In this document: piece after piece, positions 6,248 through 14,321 of the stretch
How the letters are laid out: every line of letters starts with the position of its first letter
Position numbering within the stretch: the first letter of the stretch is position 1
IMG/VR virus record: IMGVR_UViG_3300046777_001492
Span: 1-25,438 of that record
DNA: 25,438 bases
Strand: one strand, 5' to 3'
Origin: a virus
Notes under the pieces: generated by a model
What the model was told of the DNA's origin: nothing
Seen by the model: only the letters and a program-made list of their open reading frames with translations
Databases searched by the model: none
Program-made: the position numbers and the translations under genes

Positions 6248-8536
6248 GTGGCGGCTAATATCGTCCCATACGCTGGTGGTAATATTGACCTCACGTCCTT
6301 TTTTTCGGACAAGGCCGGGAAGCCCCTGACTGGTGCGGCGTATCAAAAAGCCTTAGATACTCTCTCTGTCTTTCAGGCAAATCTTAACCAAGGCAAGGCA
6401 ACGTCGCTGGCGCTGCCTAACGGCACTACGTATTCATACAGCCCGTCATATGGAAAGGTTTCCGACTTCAGTTTTGGCGTACGGGGCCAAAATTTTTCTG
6501 ACGCCCAAGGCCTTATCCTTAATAGGCCTGTAGCCCCTCCGCCTCCGCCTCCTCCACCCGGTACGCCCCCGCCTCCCGGAACCTTGACCGGTGCGCCGGT
6601 TAATTATCAACCCGTGCCTACTGTTGTTGCTCCGGGGGCTAAAAATGACCGAGCAGGCTCAGTCCAAGAACAAATCGTACGTGAGTCCCCGTATATCGAA
6701 GCGGCACGGCTTGGGGCCATGGCGAGTGCCAAGGCACTGGTTGACCAGCCGCTTAATCTCCCGGCTTTTCAGGTAGCAGGGCTTACTGAAAGCCAACAAA
6801 ACCTGATTAACCAAGGCATTCAAGGTATCGGTGCCTATCAGCCTCTCCTGACTCAGGCCCAACAGAACCTACAGCAATCAATGGATGCCGCTCGCTCGGC
6901 CAATATTGCTGACGTTGCTAATGTAGGGGCAAGTAACGTAGCCGCTCCTAGTCTGGCAACGGCGCAGACGAACTACGCGCCCAACTTGCAACAGCAACGC
7001 ATGGGGCCGGTTTCTGACGTTACGTCACGTGAGGTTCAAGGCGAACGAGTTTCTGCCGCTCAATCCAGCTTTGCGCCCAATTTGCAGAATTTCCAAATGG
7101 GCCCCACACAGCAGGTAACTGCCGAGCGGGTGGGGCAAGGAATCGGGGGCCTTGAAGCGGCTCAGACCGGCTTCAGGCCTGACTTGCAGGCCTTTCAAAT
7201 GGGCCCTGCTGAACGGGTTCAAACGGGCTCTTTTGTTGCTCCGGGAACCGCCGAATCGTACATGTCCCCCTACATCCAAAACGTGCTTCAAAGTCAAATT
7301 GCGGAAGCTCGTCGCTCTGATGAGATTGCTCGTCAGGGCCGTGCGGCGCAGGCTGTTGCAGCAGGGGCGTTTGGTGGTACTCGTCAGGCTGTTCAGGAAT
7401 CAGAAGCGGCCAGAAATCTTGCCCGCCTTGAAGCAGACATCATGGCTCAAGGACTTCAGGGTGCATATGCCACTGCTCAACAGCAGTTCAACGCCGAACA
7501 ACAGGCACGGTTGGCCGCACAGCAGGCAAATCAGGCCGCAGGGCTCACGGTTGGTCAGCAAAACCTCGCTGCACAACTCGGTACCCAAGAACTGGGTACT
7601 CAGGCAGGCCTGCAAACTGCTCTGGCAAACCTGTCTGCGGAACAGCAGGCACGGGTCACCAACCAAGCCATCATGTTGCAGGCTCAAGGCATGAATCAGG
7701 ACGCTGCGCTACGTGCGGCTCTGTCGAACCAGCAAACCGAGTTTGGTCGCCAACAGCAAAACCTTGCTGCACAGCTTGGCGTTCAGGAACTGGGCACTCA
7801 GACGGGTCTGCAAAACGCTCTCGCCAATTTGTCGGCAGAGCAACAGGCACGTGTTGCAAACCAAGCAAATGCTTTGCAAGCACAAGGCATGAACCAAGAA
7901 GCCGCGCTGCGTTCTGCTCTGGCCAATCAACAAACGGAATTCAATACTCAGCAGCAAAACTTGGCGGCTGGTCTCAGCGTTCAAGAACTCGGTGCCAATA
8001 TCGGTCTGCAAACCTCGCTTGCCAATCTGTCCGCAGAGCAACAAGCAAATGTGCAGCAGGCTGCTCTGGCACTACAGGCTAGCGGCATGAACCAAGACGC
8101 TGCCCTACGCGCCGCGTTGTCCAACCAACAGACTCAGGCTCAACTGGCAACGGCCAGAGGAGAACTTGGTCTGCAATCGGCTCAACTCCAAGGACAACAG
8201 GCTCTTGGTCAGGCTGACCTTGCTAATCTTGGCCAAAACCTGTCGCAGCAGAGTACTCAGTTTGGTATCGGATTGGGTGAGATTCAGCGCGGTATCAATC
8301 AGCAAGTACTTGACGCAACAAGAAACACCGCGATGCAAAATACCATGGCTCCGTACCAGCAACTTGGCTTCTACAGTGATATCGTACGTGGTACGCCTAG
8401 TGCTCAGTCCACTATTACCGCTACTACTGCCCCGCAGCCGTCCACGGCACAGCAGATTGCTGGTTTGGCAACTACGGCAGTCACTGGTGCTGCGGCGGCA
8501 AACAGCCTAAGCAGAGGCATTGGTTCTCTGAGCTAA
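6248..8536 (+). CDS. Large Gln/Ala-rich repetitive internal virion protein
   Basis: A 762-residue protein starting at GTG 6248, abutting the upstream stop. Residues 97-112 are a polyproline hinge (eight Pro, then GTPPPPGT). Residues about 239-325 hold three imperfect units, each with AQ(T/S)x(Y/F)xP(N/D)LQxxxMGP. Residues 333-420 are a conserved block with YMSPYIQNVL, AGAFGGTRQAV and a Gln-rich helix, recalled from phage structural proteins. Residues 437-634 are three tandem 66-residue repeats rich in Gln, Ala and Leu, predicted helical, with cores such as QELGTQxGLQ, LANLSAEQQA and QGMNQ(D/E)AALR. The rest is Ala/Gln/Leu helix and a Thr/Ser-rich end. Such long helical, repetitive proteins are typical of ejected internal virion proteins or tape measures. 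There are no enzyme motifs. Confidence 0.65.
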   Translation: MAANIVPYAGGNIDLTSFFSDKAGKPLTGAAYQKALDTLSVFQANLNQGKATSLALPNGTTYSYSPSYGKVSDFSFGVRGQNFSDAQGLILNRPVAPPPPPPPPGTPPPPGTLTGAPVNYQPVPTVVAPGAKNDRAGSVQEQIVRESPYIEAARLGAMASAKALVDQPLNLPAFQVAGLTESQQNLINQGIQGIGAYQPLLTQAQQNLQQSMDAARSANIADVANVGASNVAAPSLATAQTNYAPNLQQQRMGPVSDVTSREVQGERVSAAQSSFAPNLQNFQMGPTQQVTAERVGQGIGGLEAAQTGFRPDLQAFQMGPAERVQTGSFVAPGTAESYMSPYIQNVLQSQIAEARRSDEIARQGRAAQAVAAGAFGGTRQAVQESEAARNLARLEADIMAQGLQGAYATAQQQFNAEQQARLAAQQANQAAGLTVGQQNLAAQLGTQELGTQAGLQTALANLSAEQQARVTNQAIMLQAQGMNQDAALRAALSNQQTEFGRQQQNLAAQLGVQELGTQTGLQNALANLSAEQQARVANQANALQAQGMNQEAALRSALANQQTEFNTQQQNLAAGLSVQELGANIGLQTSLANLSAEQQANVQQAALALQASGMNQDAALRAALSNQQTQAQLATARGELGLQSAQLQGQQALGQADLANLGQNLSQQSTQFGIGLGEIQRGINQQVLDATRNTAMQNTMAPYQQLGFYSDIVRGTPSAQSTITATTAPQPSTAQQIAGLATTAVTGAAAANSLSRGIGSLS
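7556..8149 (+). repeat. Three tandem 198-bp (66-residue) in-frame repeats
   Basis: Units begin at 7556, 7754 and 7952, each with the codons for QQNLAA, and are exactly 198 bases apart. The protein copies are highly similar, while the DNA shows many synonymous differences (for example the QQNLAA codons differ between copies). The duplications are therefore old and held by selection on the protein. The third unit is the most diverged. The period of 66 residues is compatible with a helical hairpin or long coiled unit. Confidence 0.9.
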
Positions 8537-8551
8537 TAAACAGGGGTTTTC

Positions 8552-10459
8552 ATGGAAGACAAGGTTCTCAAACGTGCAATGTTTATGATGCCTCTCAAGT
8601 CAGGCACTATGAACAGCGGAATCATGCAGGGTTTTGAAGACGGGGAAGACGATGACGAAGAGGGTATGGACGAGGAAATGTCCTCGGCTGAACTCACTCG
8701 TCGTACTCCCCAGTCACCCGAAATCCTGATGAACAACCTCCGTGGTGACATCCGCTCCGTGGATGCGCGGTACGAGGAGCTTGCTCAGATGGTCGGGGAC
8801 CAAGCTGCAATGGACACTCCGCCGGAAGTGCTTGCACTGCTTCAAGGTCAGATGGGCCAACAGCCGCCGCAAGGTGGTATTGGCGCTCTGCCTCAGGCTC
8901 CGCAACCTGCCATGGACCAAGCCGCCGCAGGCGGTGGTATCGCGGAGATGATGCCGCAAGAAGCCGCTCCTCCGATGCCCGCTCCGCAAGAGCAGATGGC
9001 CATGCCTCAAGAACCGCTGCCCACGGACCAAGGCATGATGCCTCCCCCGCAAGGTTTTGCGCGAGGGGGCTATGTCCAGCATTTTGCTGATGGGTCAGAC
9101 GAGTATGGTGTGACCCCAGCGGGGTACAACTCGGGTTTTAATTTCGGCCCCGGCTCCTTTCAGGCCAAGGATGTCGAGGCCGCTAGAAGTCGTTTGTTGA
9201 ACATGGCCAACAGTGCCCCTATTGCTATTCCTAGTCTGGAGTCTAGGGTTCAGGCGCGTCTCCCCGAATATCGTCGCCTTCTTGGCGTTGACCAAGAGCG
9301 TTCGCAAGCCAGAATGCTTCTAGATATTGCACAGGCCGGACTAGCTTTTGCGTCGAATGTGGACCCGGTAACTGGACAACCTATGATGGGTAGCTCTTTT
9401 GCCTCCCGTTTGGCACAGGCATCCCGTGCCTTACCCGCAACGCTAAGCGAACGCATGTCTGATGTGGAAAAGGCGGAAAGGGCTGTTTCTCTTGCCGCGA
9501 TTCAGGCGGGTGAAAAAGACATTGAAGCGGCACGTGCCTCTCAACTTAAGATGGCAGACATTGAGCGGGATGCGCTGTCAGCTATCGTCCGGGCCGGTAG
9601 TAATCCGTTCAAGGCTTTTGCTACGATGAAAGACATCGATGTGATGTCGATGCTTGCTCCGGGCTACAAGGACGGCACGTTGAACGAAGATGGCCGACGC
9701 TTCTTTGAAGCCCGTGTTCAAAACTACGTTCAACCTGAGTATATTCAGACTACTGACCCCGTGACCGGTAACATTTCTGTGCGAGAAAAGCGCAACGAGC
9801 TTCCGAAGTTTGTAAAAGATGCGCTTGACATTGGCAAGGACAAAATTCCAAATGTCGTCGCCGAAACCCAGCCGGTAGAACCCGCCACCACAGGAGCAGC
9901 TTCGGCCACTGAACGCGGAGCAGTTGCTGCCCCTGAGTCGCAAACCACGGGTCCGGGAAAGAAGACTATTTGGGAAATGGCGTCTGACTTTACGGGCCCT
10001 GTGCCATCACTCAGCACTTCTACGCTTTTGCGTCCCTTCACGGCAGAGTCTGATGTTGGCCGTCGCCAACAAGAGACTAGGTCTTATGTGGATTCAGCCG
10101 TACGAAACCTAATCAAAAACCTGCAAAGCAACCCTCGGTATCCTGAGGGTGAGCGTAAGGCAATTGAAAAGGAATTGGACATTGGTACCAATTTCTGGGA
10201 CTCTACTTCCGCTATGCGGAATCGCCTGAAGGGTATAGACAGCTTCTTGCTCAAGCGACAGGAAGAGGCTGACGCTGGTGGTGTTAATGACTCCTTGCCC
10301 AAAGAGACACGCCAACAGTATCGTAGCGTTGCAAATGAACTTCGTAAGTTTAGAGAAATACTGATGCCCCCCAAAGTGACCACCATGGACGAAGTTGAAA
10401 GACTTCCCTCTGGTACCACTTTCTTCTGGACCGATGGTAGCGTACGAAGGAAAAAGTAA
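8552..10459 (+). CDS. Large virion protein, acidic and Pro/Gln/Met-rich N-terminus
   Basis: A 635-residue protein from ATG 8552, preceded by CAGGGG. Residues 27-47 are a very acidic patch (GFEDGEDDDEEGMDEE). Residues 56-98 include NNLRGDIRSVDARYEELAQM and TPPEVLALL, a block I recall in marine phage virion proteins. Residues 100-167 are low-complexity Gln/Pro/Met/Ala. Then FARGGYVQHFADGSDEYG (169-186) appears; its FADG phrase is also in the virion gene starting at 4235. The middle (about 215-330) is helical with Ala/Arg/Glu. The C-terminal half is globular and charged and ends VRRKK. The stop overlaps the next ATG (TAATG). It is probably an internal or tail-associated protein; function unknown. 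Confidence 0.6.
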   Translation: MEDKVLKRAMFMMPLKSGTMNSGIMQGFEDGEDDDEEGMDEEMSSAELTRRTPQSPEILMNNLRGDIRSVDARYEELAQMVGDQAAMDTPPEVLALLQGQMGQQPPQGGIGALPQAPQPAMDQAAAGGGIAEMMPQEAAPPMPAPQEQMAMPQEPLPTDQGMMPPPQGFARGGYVQHFADGSDEYGVTPAGYNSGFNFGPGSFQAKDVEAARSRLLNMANSAPIAIPSLESRVQARLPEYRRLLGVDQERSQARMLLDIAQAGLAFASNVDPVTGQPMMGSSFASRLAQASRALPATLSERMSDVEKAERAVSLAAIQAGEKDIEAARASQLKMADIERDALSAIVRAGSNPFKAFATMKDIDVMSMLAPGYKDGTLNEDGRRFFEARVQNYVQPEYIQTTDPVTGNISVREKRNELPKFVKDALDIGKDKIPNVVAETQPVEPATTGAASATERGAVAAPESQTTGPGKKTIWEMASDFTGPVPSLSTSTLLRPFTAESDVGRRQQETRSYVDSAVRNLIKNLQSNPRYPEGERKAIEKELDIGTNFWDSTSAMRNRLKGIDSFLLKRQEEADAGGVNDSLPKETRQQYRSVANELRKFREILMPPKVTTMDEVERLPSGTTFFWTDGSVRRKK

Positions 10460-13400
10460 TGGCTGAAAAGGCTCTGTCCATTGATGACCTTTCTGCTCCC
10501 GTAGAGGGGCCCACTTCGTCTCTTCCAGTAAGGGCAGCGGAAGAAACGGGAACTCTATTGGGTTCCCTTGGTGTACCTGAGCCAGTAAAGGAAATGGGGT
10601 TAGGTGCTGCCTCAGGATTTACGACCACTGCGCCTCCTGTAGCTGGGGCCGCCATGGGCATGAAACTTGGCGCACCGCTAGGGGGACCCGGCGTTGTTGT
10701 CGGGGGACTATTGGGTGCTGGCGCAGGTTATCTTGCTAGCTCCGAGCTACAGAAGCTCATACCCGGACTGTCACGTGAGGACCTAGCGCCCTATCGTGCA
10801 GGTGGTGTCACCTTCGGTGAATCTATTGGTTTTGCTCCGCTGGCCTTTGGTATTCCACAGATGACGGGCAACCGTGTTTCACGGTTCATTTCCGGTATCG
10901 GAGAAAGTGCTCGTCGTAGGCCAGTTGCTTTTACCGCTGCGGAAACAAGTTCTGCTGTTGGAGCAGGTACGGGGGCTCTTCTCGCTGAAACGTATGCCCC
11001 CGGTGATGCTGGAACTAAAGCAGGGGCCGAAATACTTGGGGGATTCATGTTCCCCGGTAGGTTGTTCATCAATGCCACCTCGACAGCACTTGATGCGGTT
11101 AGTGCAATCAAGGGCACCGTCACGGAAGGTGCTCGTGAGGGTCGCGCAGCAGACAGAATTAAAACCATCATTGAAGAAAACGGGGAAGACTGGCAGGCGA
11201 TCGCCCGCGCTCTTGAGCGTCCTTCTCCACCGGGAGTAAAGCCTACTGCCGCTCAAAAAGTTGGTGCTGCAATGCCGGGTGGCAGTGTGGCTTTGTCTGC
11301 GCTTGAAACAAGCCTCGCCCGTGGCAACGCAAAGTTTGGTGCCGAAACCATTGAGCAAGGTCTTCTTGCCATGCGGGGCTATCAATCCCTCATTCGTAAT
11401 CTTGAGGACGTGGGCAACCCGGAAGCACTGCGTAGAGCAGCAGAGTTGCGGGACACTTGGTTCAAAAACCTAGTTGATGGCCGTTTGGCGCTGGCCGATG
11501 CAGAGGCAGCAGACAAGATTCGCCGTATCTCGAAGGATACACCTCAGTCTCGTGTTCAAATTGGCGAAATTGTCAGAGATGAAACCATGGGGGCTCTGCG
11601 TGAGGCCCGTGATTATGAGAAGCAGCTTTGGCAAGAGGCCTACCGAGATTCGTTTAAGGTTACTCGTGCTGGTGAGGTTGTAGCACGTACCTTGAAACCC
11701 AAGAACACGCTGCGTACCTATTTGGGCGTTGTCTCGGAAAAAACACCCGAGTTCATGGGGGAAATCTCTGCCCCATTAAGGGCCGTGATGAACCGTCTCG
11801 GTGCAACCGACGAGGTGTTGCGGGCCTACAAGAACGGAAAGATGTCCCGTGAGTTTCTTGAGACCGGAGAGATACCTCCCACCACACTCAGAAAAATCAC
11901 TGGTAAAGAGACTACTGTTTCTGACCTGATTAACATCAGAAGTGACCTGCTTGGCCTTGCACGAGACGCTGCCGGAAAGGGTGATGTGTCAAATGCTTCT
12001 CTATACGGTAAGTTGGCAGAATCCGTACTGGATGACATGGCCTCACTGAACACTGCTGGTTATGACCGTGCACGGATGTTTTCCCGTGCACTTAATGACT
12101 CTTTCACCCGCACATTTGCTCGTGATGTAACTGCGGTCGTAAAGAGTGGGGCGGAAAAAATTCCGGCGGAAGTTTTGGTCACACGTGCCTTTGGCCGAGA
12201 CGCGGACACCGTGGCGCTTCGTATGACGGATATCGAAGACGCGGTTAATCTGCTACGCAAAGAGTATGACGCAGTTGCTAAGAATTTCGGCCCTGATAGC
12301 CGTAGAGCAAAAGACCTTCTTCCGCTTGCAGAGCTTGCGGACACACGTGTTGCTTCTATACGAGATGCTCAGGAACGAGTACTTCGTCTTGCTGCGGCTA
12401 AGTCGGTTGACCCCACGACGGGTCGGCTAAATGCAACGGCTTTGACAAAGTTTGTTAATGACAACCGCACCATGCTTGACCGTTTCGGGATTACAGCCGA
12501 CCTCGAAAACGCTACCCAAGCAGAAAACATGTTTCGTGCTATCAACGACAGCACGAGTGCAATCAATCGAACTCTTGGTAAACAGACTACCTTTGCCCGT
12601 GTCTTGAAGTTTGAAAATCCCACGGCTGCGATTACGGATGCCATTAACAGTCGAGCCCCAGCCAAGAACTTTAGCCGACTGGTTAAGTTTGCTCAGTTGG
12701 GTGGTTCTAATGCGGTGGACGGTCTTAAGTCCTCTGTCTTTGACTACGCGTACATTAAGGCCGGTGGCGATACGGGGTTCAATGTCACTGCTTTTGAAAA
12801 GGCGCTTTTCCAGCCAGTAGGTCCCGGAAAGCCTTCTTTGGTGGGCATGCTCCGTGAAAATGGAGTGATGTCTTTCTCGGAGGTAAAAGACCTTCGCCGT
12901 CTAATCACTCCGATGAAGCGTGTTGAAAGTGCCATGGGCAATCGCCGCATGCTGGAAGAGGTTTTGTCTGGCGCTGACGCAGCCACAGAACTTGGTCTGC
13001 GCGTTGTGGGTGCCAAAATCGGTACTGGATTGAGTGAAGCAGTTGGGGGAGGCGGTAACTCGCTGATTGCTGCGGCTGCGGGTTCTAAGGCAGTGCGTCA
13101 GATTTTTGACAAAATGCCTAACTTTATGACCCGTAACATCATCGAAAACGCAGCCAAGGACCCCCAACTAATGGCACTTCTCTTGCGTAAAGGGGCTACT
13201 GAAAGAGAACGTATTAAAATCGCTCGTTCCCTTCATGGTTACCTTGGTGCAGCCGGTCTTAACTACGCAACCTTTGAAGAACCTCCTCTTCCCCCAGAAG
13301 AACAACGGCCTCGCGGTACTCCCATGACCATGCTTCAACGTCAGTACCCGAGCACGAAGGGGGTTCCGTCGATGAGTGCCCCGGCTCAGGGTCAACCGCC

Positions 13401-13524
13401 CGCTGCCCCCGGACCACAATCCGCTGCTCCCGGAGCAGCCCGAGCACAGCTTGCGGCCTTGTTCCCTAACGATACCCTGTCAGGGCTCATTTCTGCTCAA
13501 AACCAGCCCCAAATGCCCCAATAA
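10459..13524 (+). CDS. Very large internal/ejection-type virion protein
   Basis: The largest gene in the window, 1021 residues, coupled to the gene before it by a one-base overlap. Residues 47-96 form a Gly/Ala/Val-rich, glycine-zipper-like hydrophobic segment (GMKLGAPLGGPGVVVGGLLG), apt to insert in membranes. The following approximately 800 residues are mostly charged alpha helix without catalytic motifs that I recognise. A second Gly-rich spot lies near 855-880, and the C-terminus (about 955-1021) is Pro/Ala/Gln-rich with repeated PGAARAQ-like phrases. Last position in the virion block, great length and helical content match the large ejection proteins of podoviruses (such as T7 gp16 or P22 gp20 class), but no transglycosylase or polymerase domain is evident. 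The gene ends just before a strong terminator. Confidence 0.6.
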   Translation: MAEKALSIDDLSAPVEGPTSSLPVRAAEETGTLLGSLGVPEPVKEMGLGAASGFTTTAPPVAGAAMGMKLGAPLGGPGVVVGGLLGAGAGYLASSELQKLIPGLSREDLAPYRAGGVTFGESIGFAPLAFGIPQMTGNRVSRFISGIGESARRRPVAFTAAETSSAVGAGTGALLAETYAPGDAGTKAGAEILGGFMFPGRLFINATSTALDAVSAIKGTVTEGAREGRAADRIKTIIEENGEDWQAIARALERPSPPGVKPTAAQKVGAAMPGGSVALSALETSLARGNAKFGAETIEQGLLAMRGYQSLIRNLEDVGNPEALRRAAELRDTWFKNLVDGRLALADAEAADKIRRISKDTPQSRVQIGEIVRDETMGALREARDYEKQLWQEAYRDSFKVTRAGEVVARTLKPKNTLRTYLGVVSEKTPEFMGEISAPLRAVMNRLGATDEVLRAYKNGKMSREFLETGEIPPTTLRKITGKETTVSDLINIRSDLLGLARDAAGKGDVSNASLYGKLAESVLDDMASLNTAGYDRARMFSRALNDSFTRTFARDVTAVVKSGAEKIPAEVLVTRAFGRDADTVALRMTDIEDAVNLLRKEYDAVAKNFGPDSRRAKDLLPLAELADTRVASIRDAQERVLRLAAAKSVDPTTGRLNATALTKFVNDNRTMLDRFGITADLENATQAENMFRAINDSTSAINRTLGKQTTFARVLKFENPTAAITDAINSRAPAKNFSRLVKFAQLGGSNAVDGLKSSVFDYAYIKAGGDTGFNVTAFEKALFQPVGPGKPSLVGMLRENGVMSFSEVKDLRRLITPMKRVESAMGNRRMLEEVLSGADAATELGLRVVGAKIGTGLSEAVGGGGNSLIAAAAGSKAVRQIFDKMPNFMTRNIIENAAKDPQLMALLLRKGATERERIKIARSLHGYLGAAGLNYATFEEPPLPPEEQRPRGTPMTMLQRQYPSTKGVPSMSAPAQGQPPAAPGPQSAAPGAARAQLAALFPNDTLSGLISAQNQPQMPQ

Positions 13525-13535
13525 AATCAAGGACT

Positions 13536-13553
13536 TAGGGGAACATGCCCCTA
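13536..13553 (+). other. Short hairpin after the virion operon
   Basis: TAGGGG (13536-13541) and CCCCTA (13548-13553) pair around a six-base loop, 12 bases after the last virion gene stop. There is no T-run, so it is not a terminator alone; it may block 3' exonuclease or add to the terminator just downstream. Confidence 0.4.
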
Positions 13554-13564
13554 GGACCGCGTAT

Positions 13565-13590
13565 GAGGCCCTATACGGGCCTCTCTTTTT
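13565..13590 (+). terminator. Rho-independent terminator of the virion operon
   Basis: A perfect seven-base stem, GAGGCCC (13565-13571) with GGGCCTC (13577-13583), loop TATAC, followed by TCTTTTT. On the opposite strand the hairpin is not followed by a T-run, so it acts for the plus-strand virion transcripts and not clearly for the convergent exonuclease unit that ends at 13611. Confidence 0.88.
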
Positions 13591-13610
13591 GGGTGATACC
13601 TGAGGCTCAC

Positions 13611-14321
13611 CTACTCTGCCATAGCGTCAGGTTTTTCGCTTTGTGAGACGAACTTTTCGACCCTTGCCAACCATTGGGCCTTGTACGACTCAAATTCTCG
13701 CCCGCAAGTGATGAACTCCTCGGTGCCTCCCTGCTGAGAAGCCATAAGAACCACCCCGGTATTGATTTCAGTACCGTGGACAATGTCATGCGCTAGGGCG
13801 TAAGCGGCCAGTTGGTGGAAGTAGTCTTCAATCCACTCCCGCTTCTTCATCTTGTTGGTCTGCTTGAAGTCGATGATGCAGGGCTTGCCTCTGTACACCC
13901 CGACCAAGTCGGTGGTCCCTGCATACTTCTCCGGGTAGTACAGCATGACTTCGCTGCCCCATATCTCTGACAGGTGCTCGAAGTAGGTATTGACGATGCG
14001 GTACCCCATTTCGTAGCCCTTGCACATGAGCCAGTTCTTCGGAGGCGGGAGTGACCGACCAAGGACCATACGTTCAATGACGGAGTGGAGATGCGTTCCG
14101 ACAATCGACGCGTCGTTCTTAATCTTGTCTGCCTGCTCTTGGCCCACGCGCTTGACCCAGTCATCTAGATGACTTTGGTCTTTTGTACCAGACAGAATAG
14201 TGGTGACACTTGGCAGGCGGGTATCGCCATAGACATACTTGCGCCCACCCTCCCCATCCACTCTGGTCAGGGGCTCGTACTTGTACTTGCGCTTAATCAG
14301 GCCCTGAATCAAATCAACCAT
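13611..14321 (-). CDS. PD-(D/E)XK exonuclease, RecB/Cas4/MGME1-like
   Basis: A 236-residue nuclease. Motifs in order: PSVTTIL at 37-43; GTHLHSVIE (75-83) with His77 and His79 as the usual motif-I histidine candidates; E124 in SEVMLYY; AGTTDLVG with D138; IIDFKQT with D151 and K153, the D-x-K active site; and HQLAAYA with Q169-170 and Y174, the QxxxY motif. This is the full signature of RecB-like metal-dependent exonucleases as in MGME1 and Cas4. In phages such enzymes make single-stranded DNA for recombination or trim replication products. Its ATG overlaps the end of the SNF2 helicase gene by 13 bases, so the two are co-translated and probably work together on DNA ends or forks. The gene runs opposite to both flanking blocks. 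Confidence 0.85.
   Translation of the reverse strand: MVDLIQGLIKRKYKYEPLTRVDGEGGRKYVYGDTRLPSVTTILSGTKDQSHLDDWVKRVGQEQADKIKNDASIVGTHLHSVIERMVLGRSLPPPKNWLMCKGYEMGYRIVNTYFEHLSEIWGSEVMLYYPEKYAGTTDLVGVYRGKPCIIDFKQTNKMKKREWIEDYFHQLAAYALAHDIVHGTEINTGVVLMASQQGGTEEFITCGREFESYKAQWLARVEKFVSQSEKPDAMAE

Noticed and set aside
7152-7694. A 180-codon plus-strand frame inside the repeat-containing virion gene
   Set aside because: Arg/Leu/Ser-rich shadow frame arising from the Gln/Ala repeats; no start site or independent motifs.
7556-8149. CRISPR-like array
   Set aside because: The repeats are contiguous 198-base in-frame coding units without spacers.
10879-11385. A 168-codon minus-strand frame
   Set aside because: Antisense to the 1021-residue virion gene, Cys/Ser/Arg-rich, without a ribosome site.
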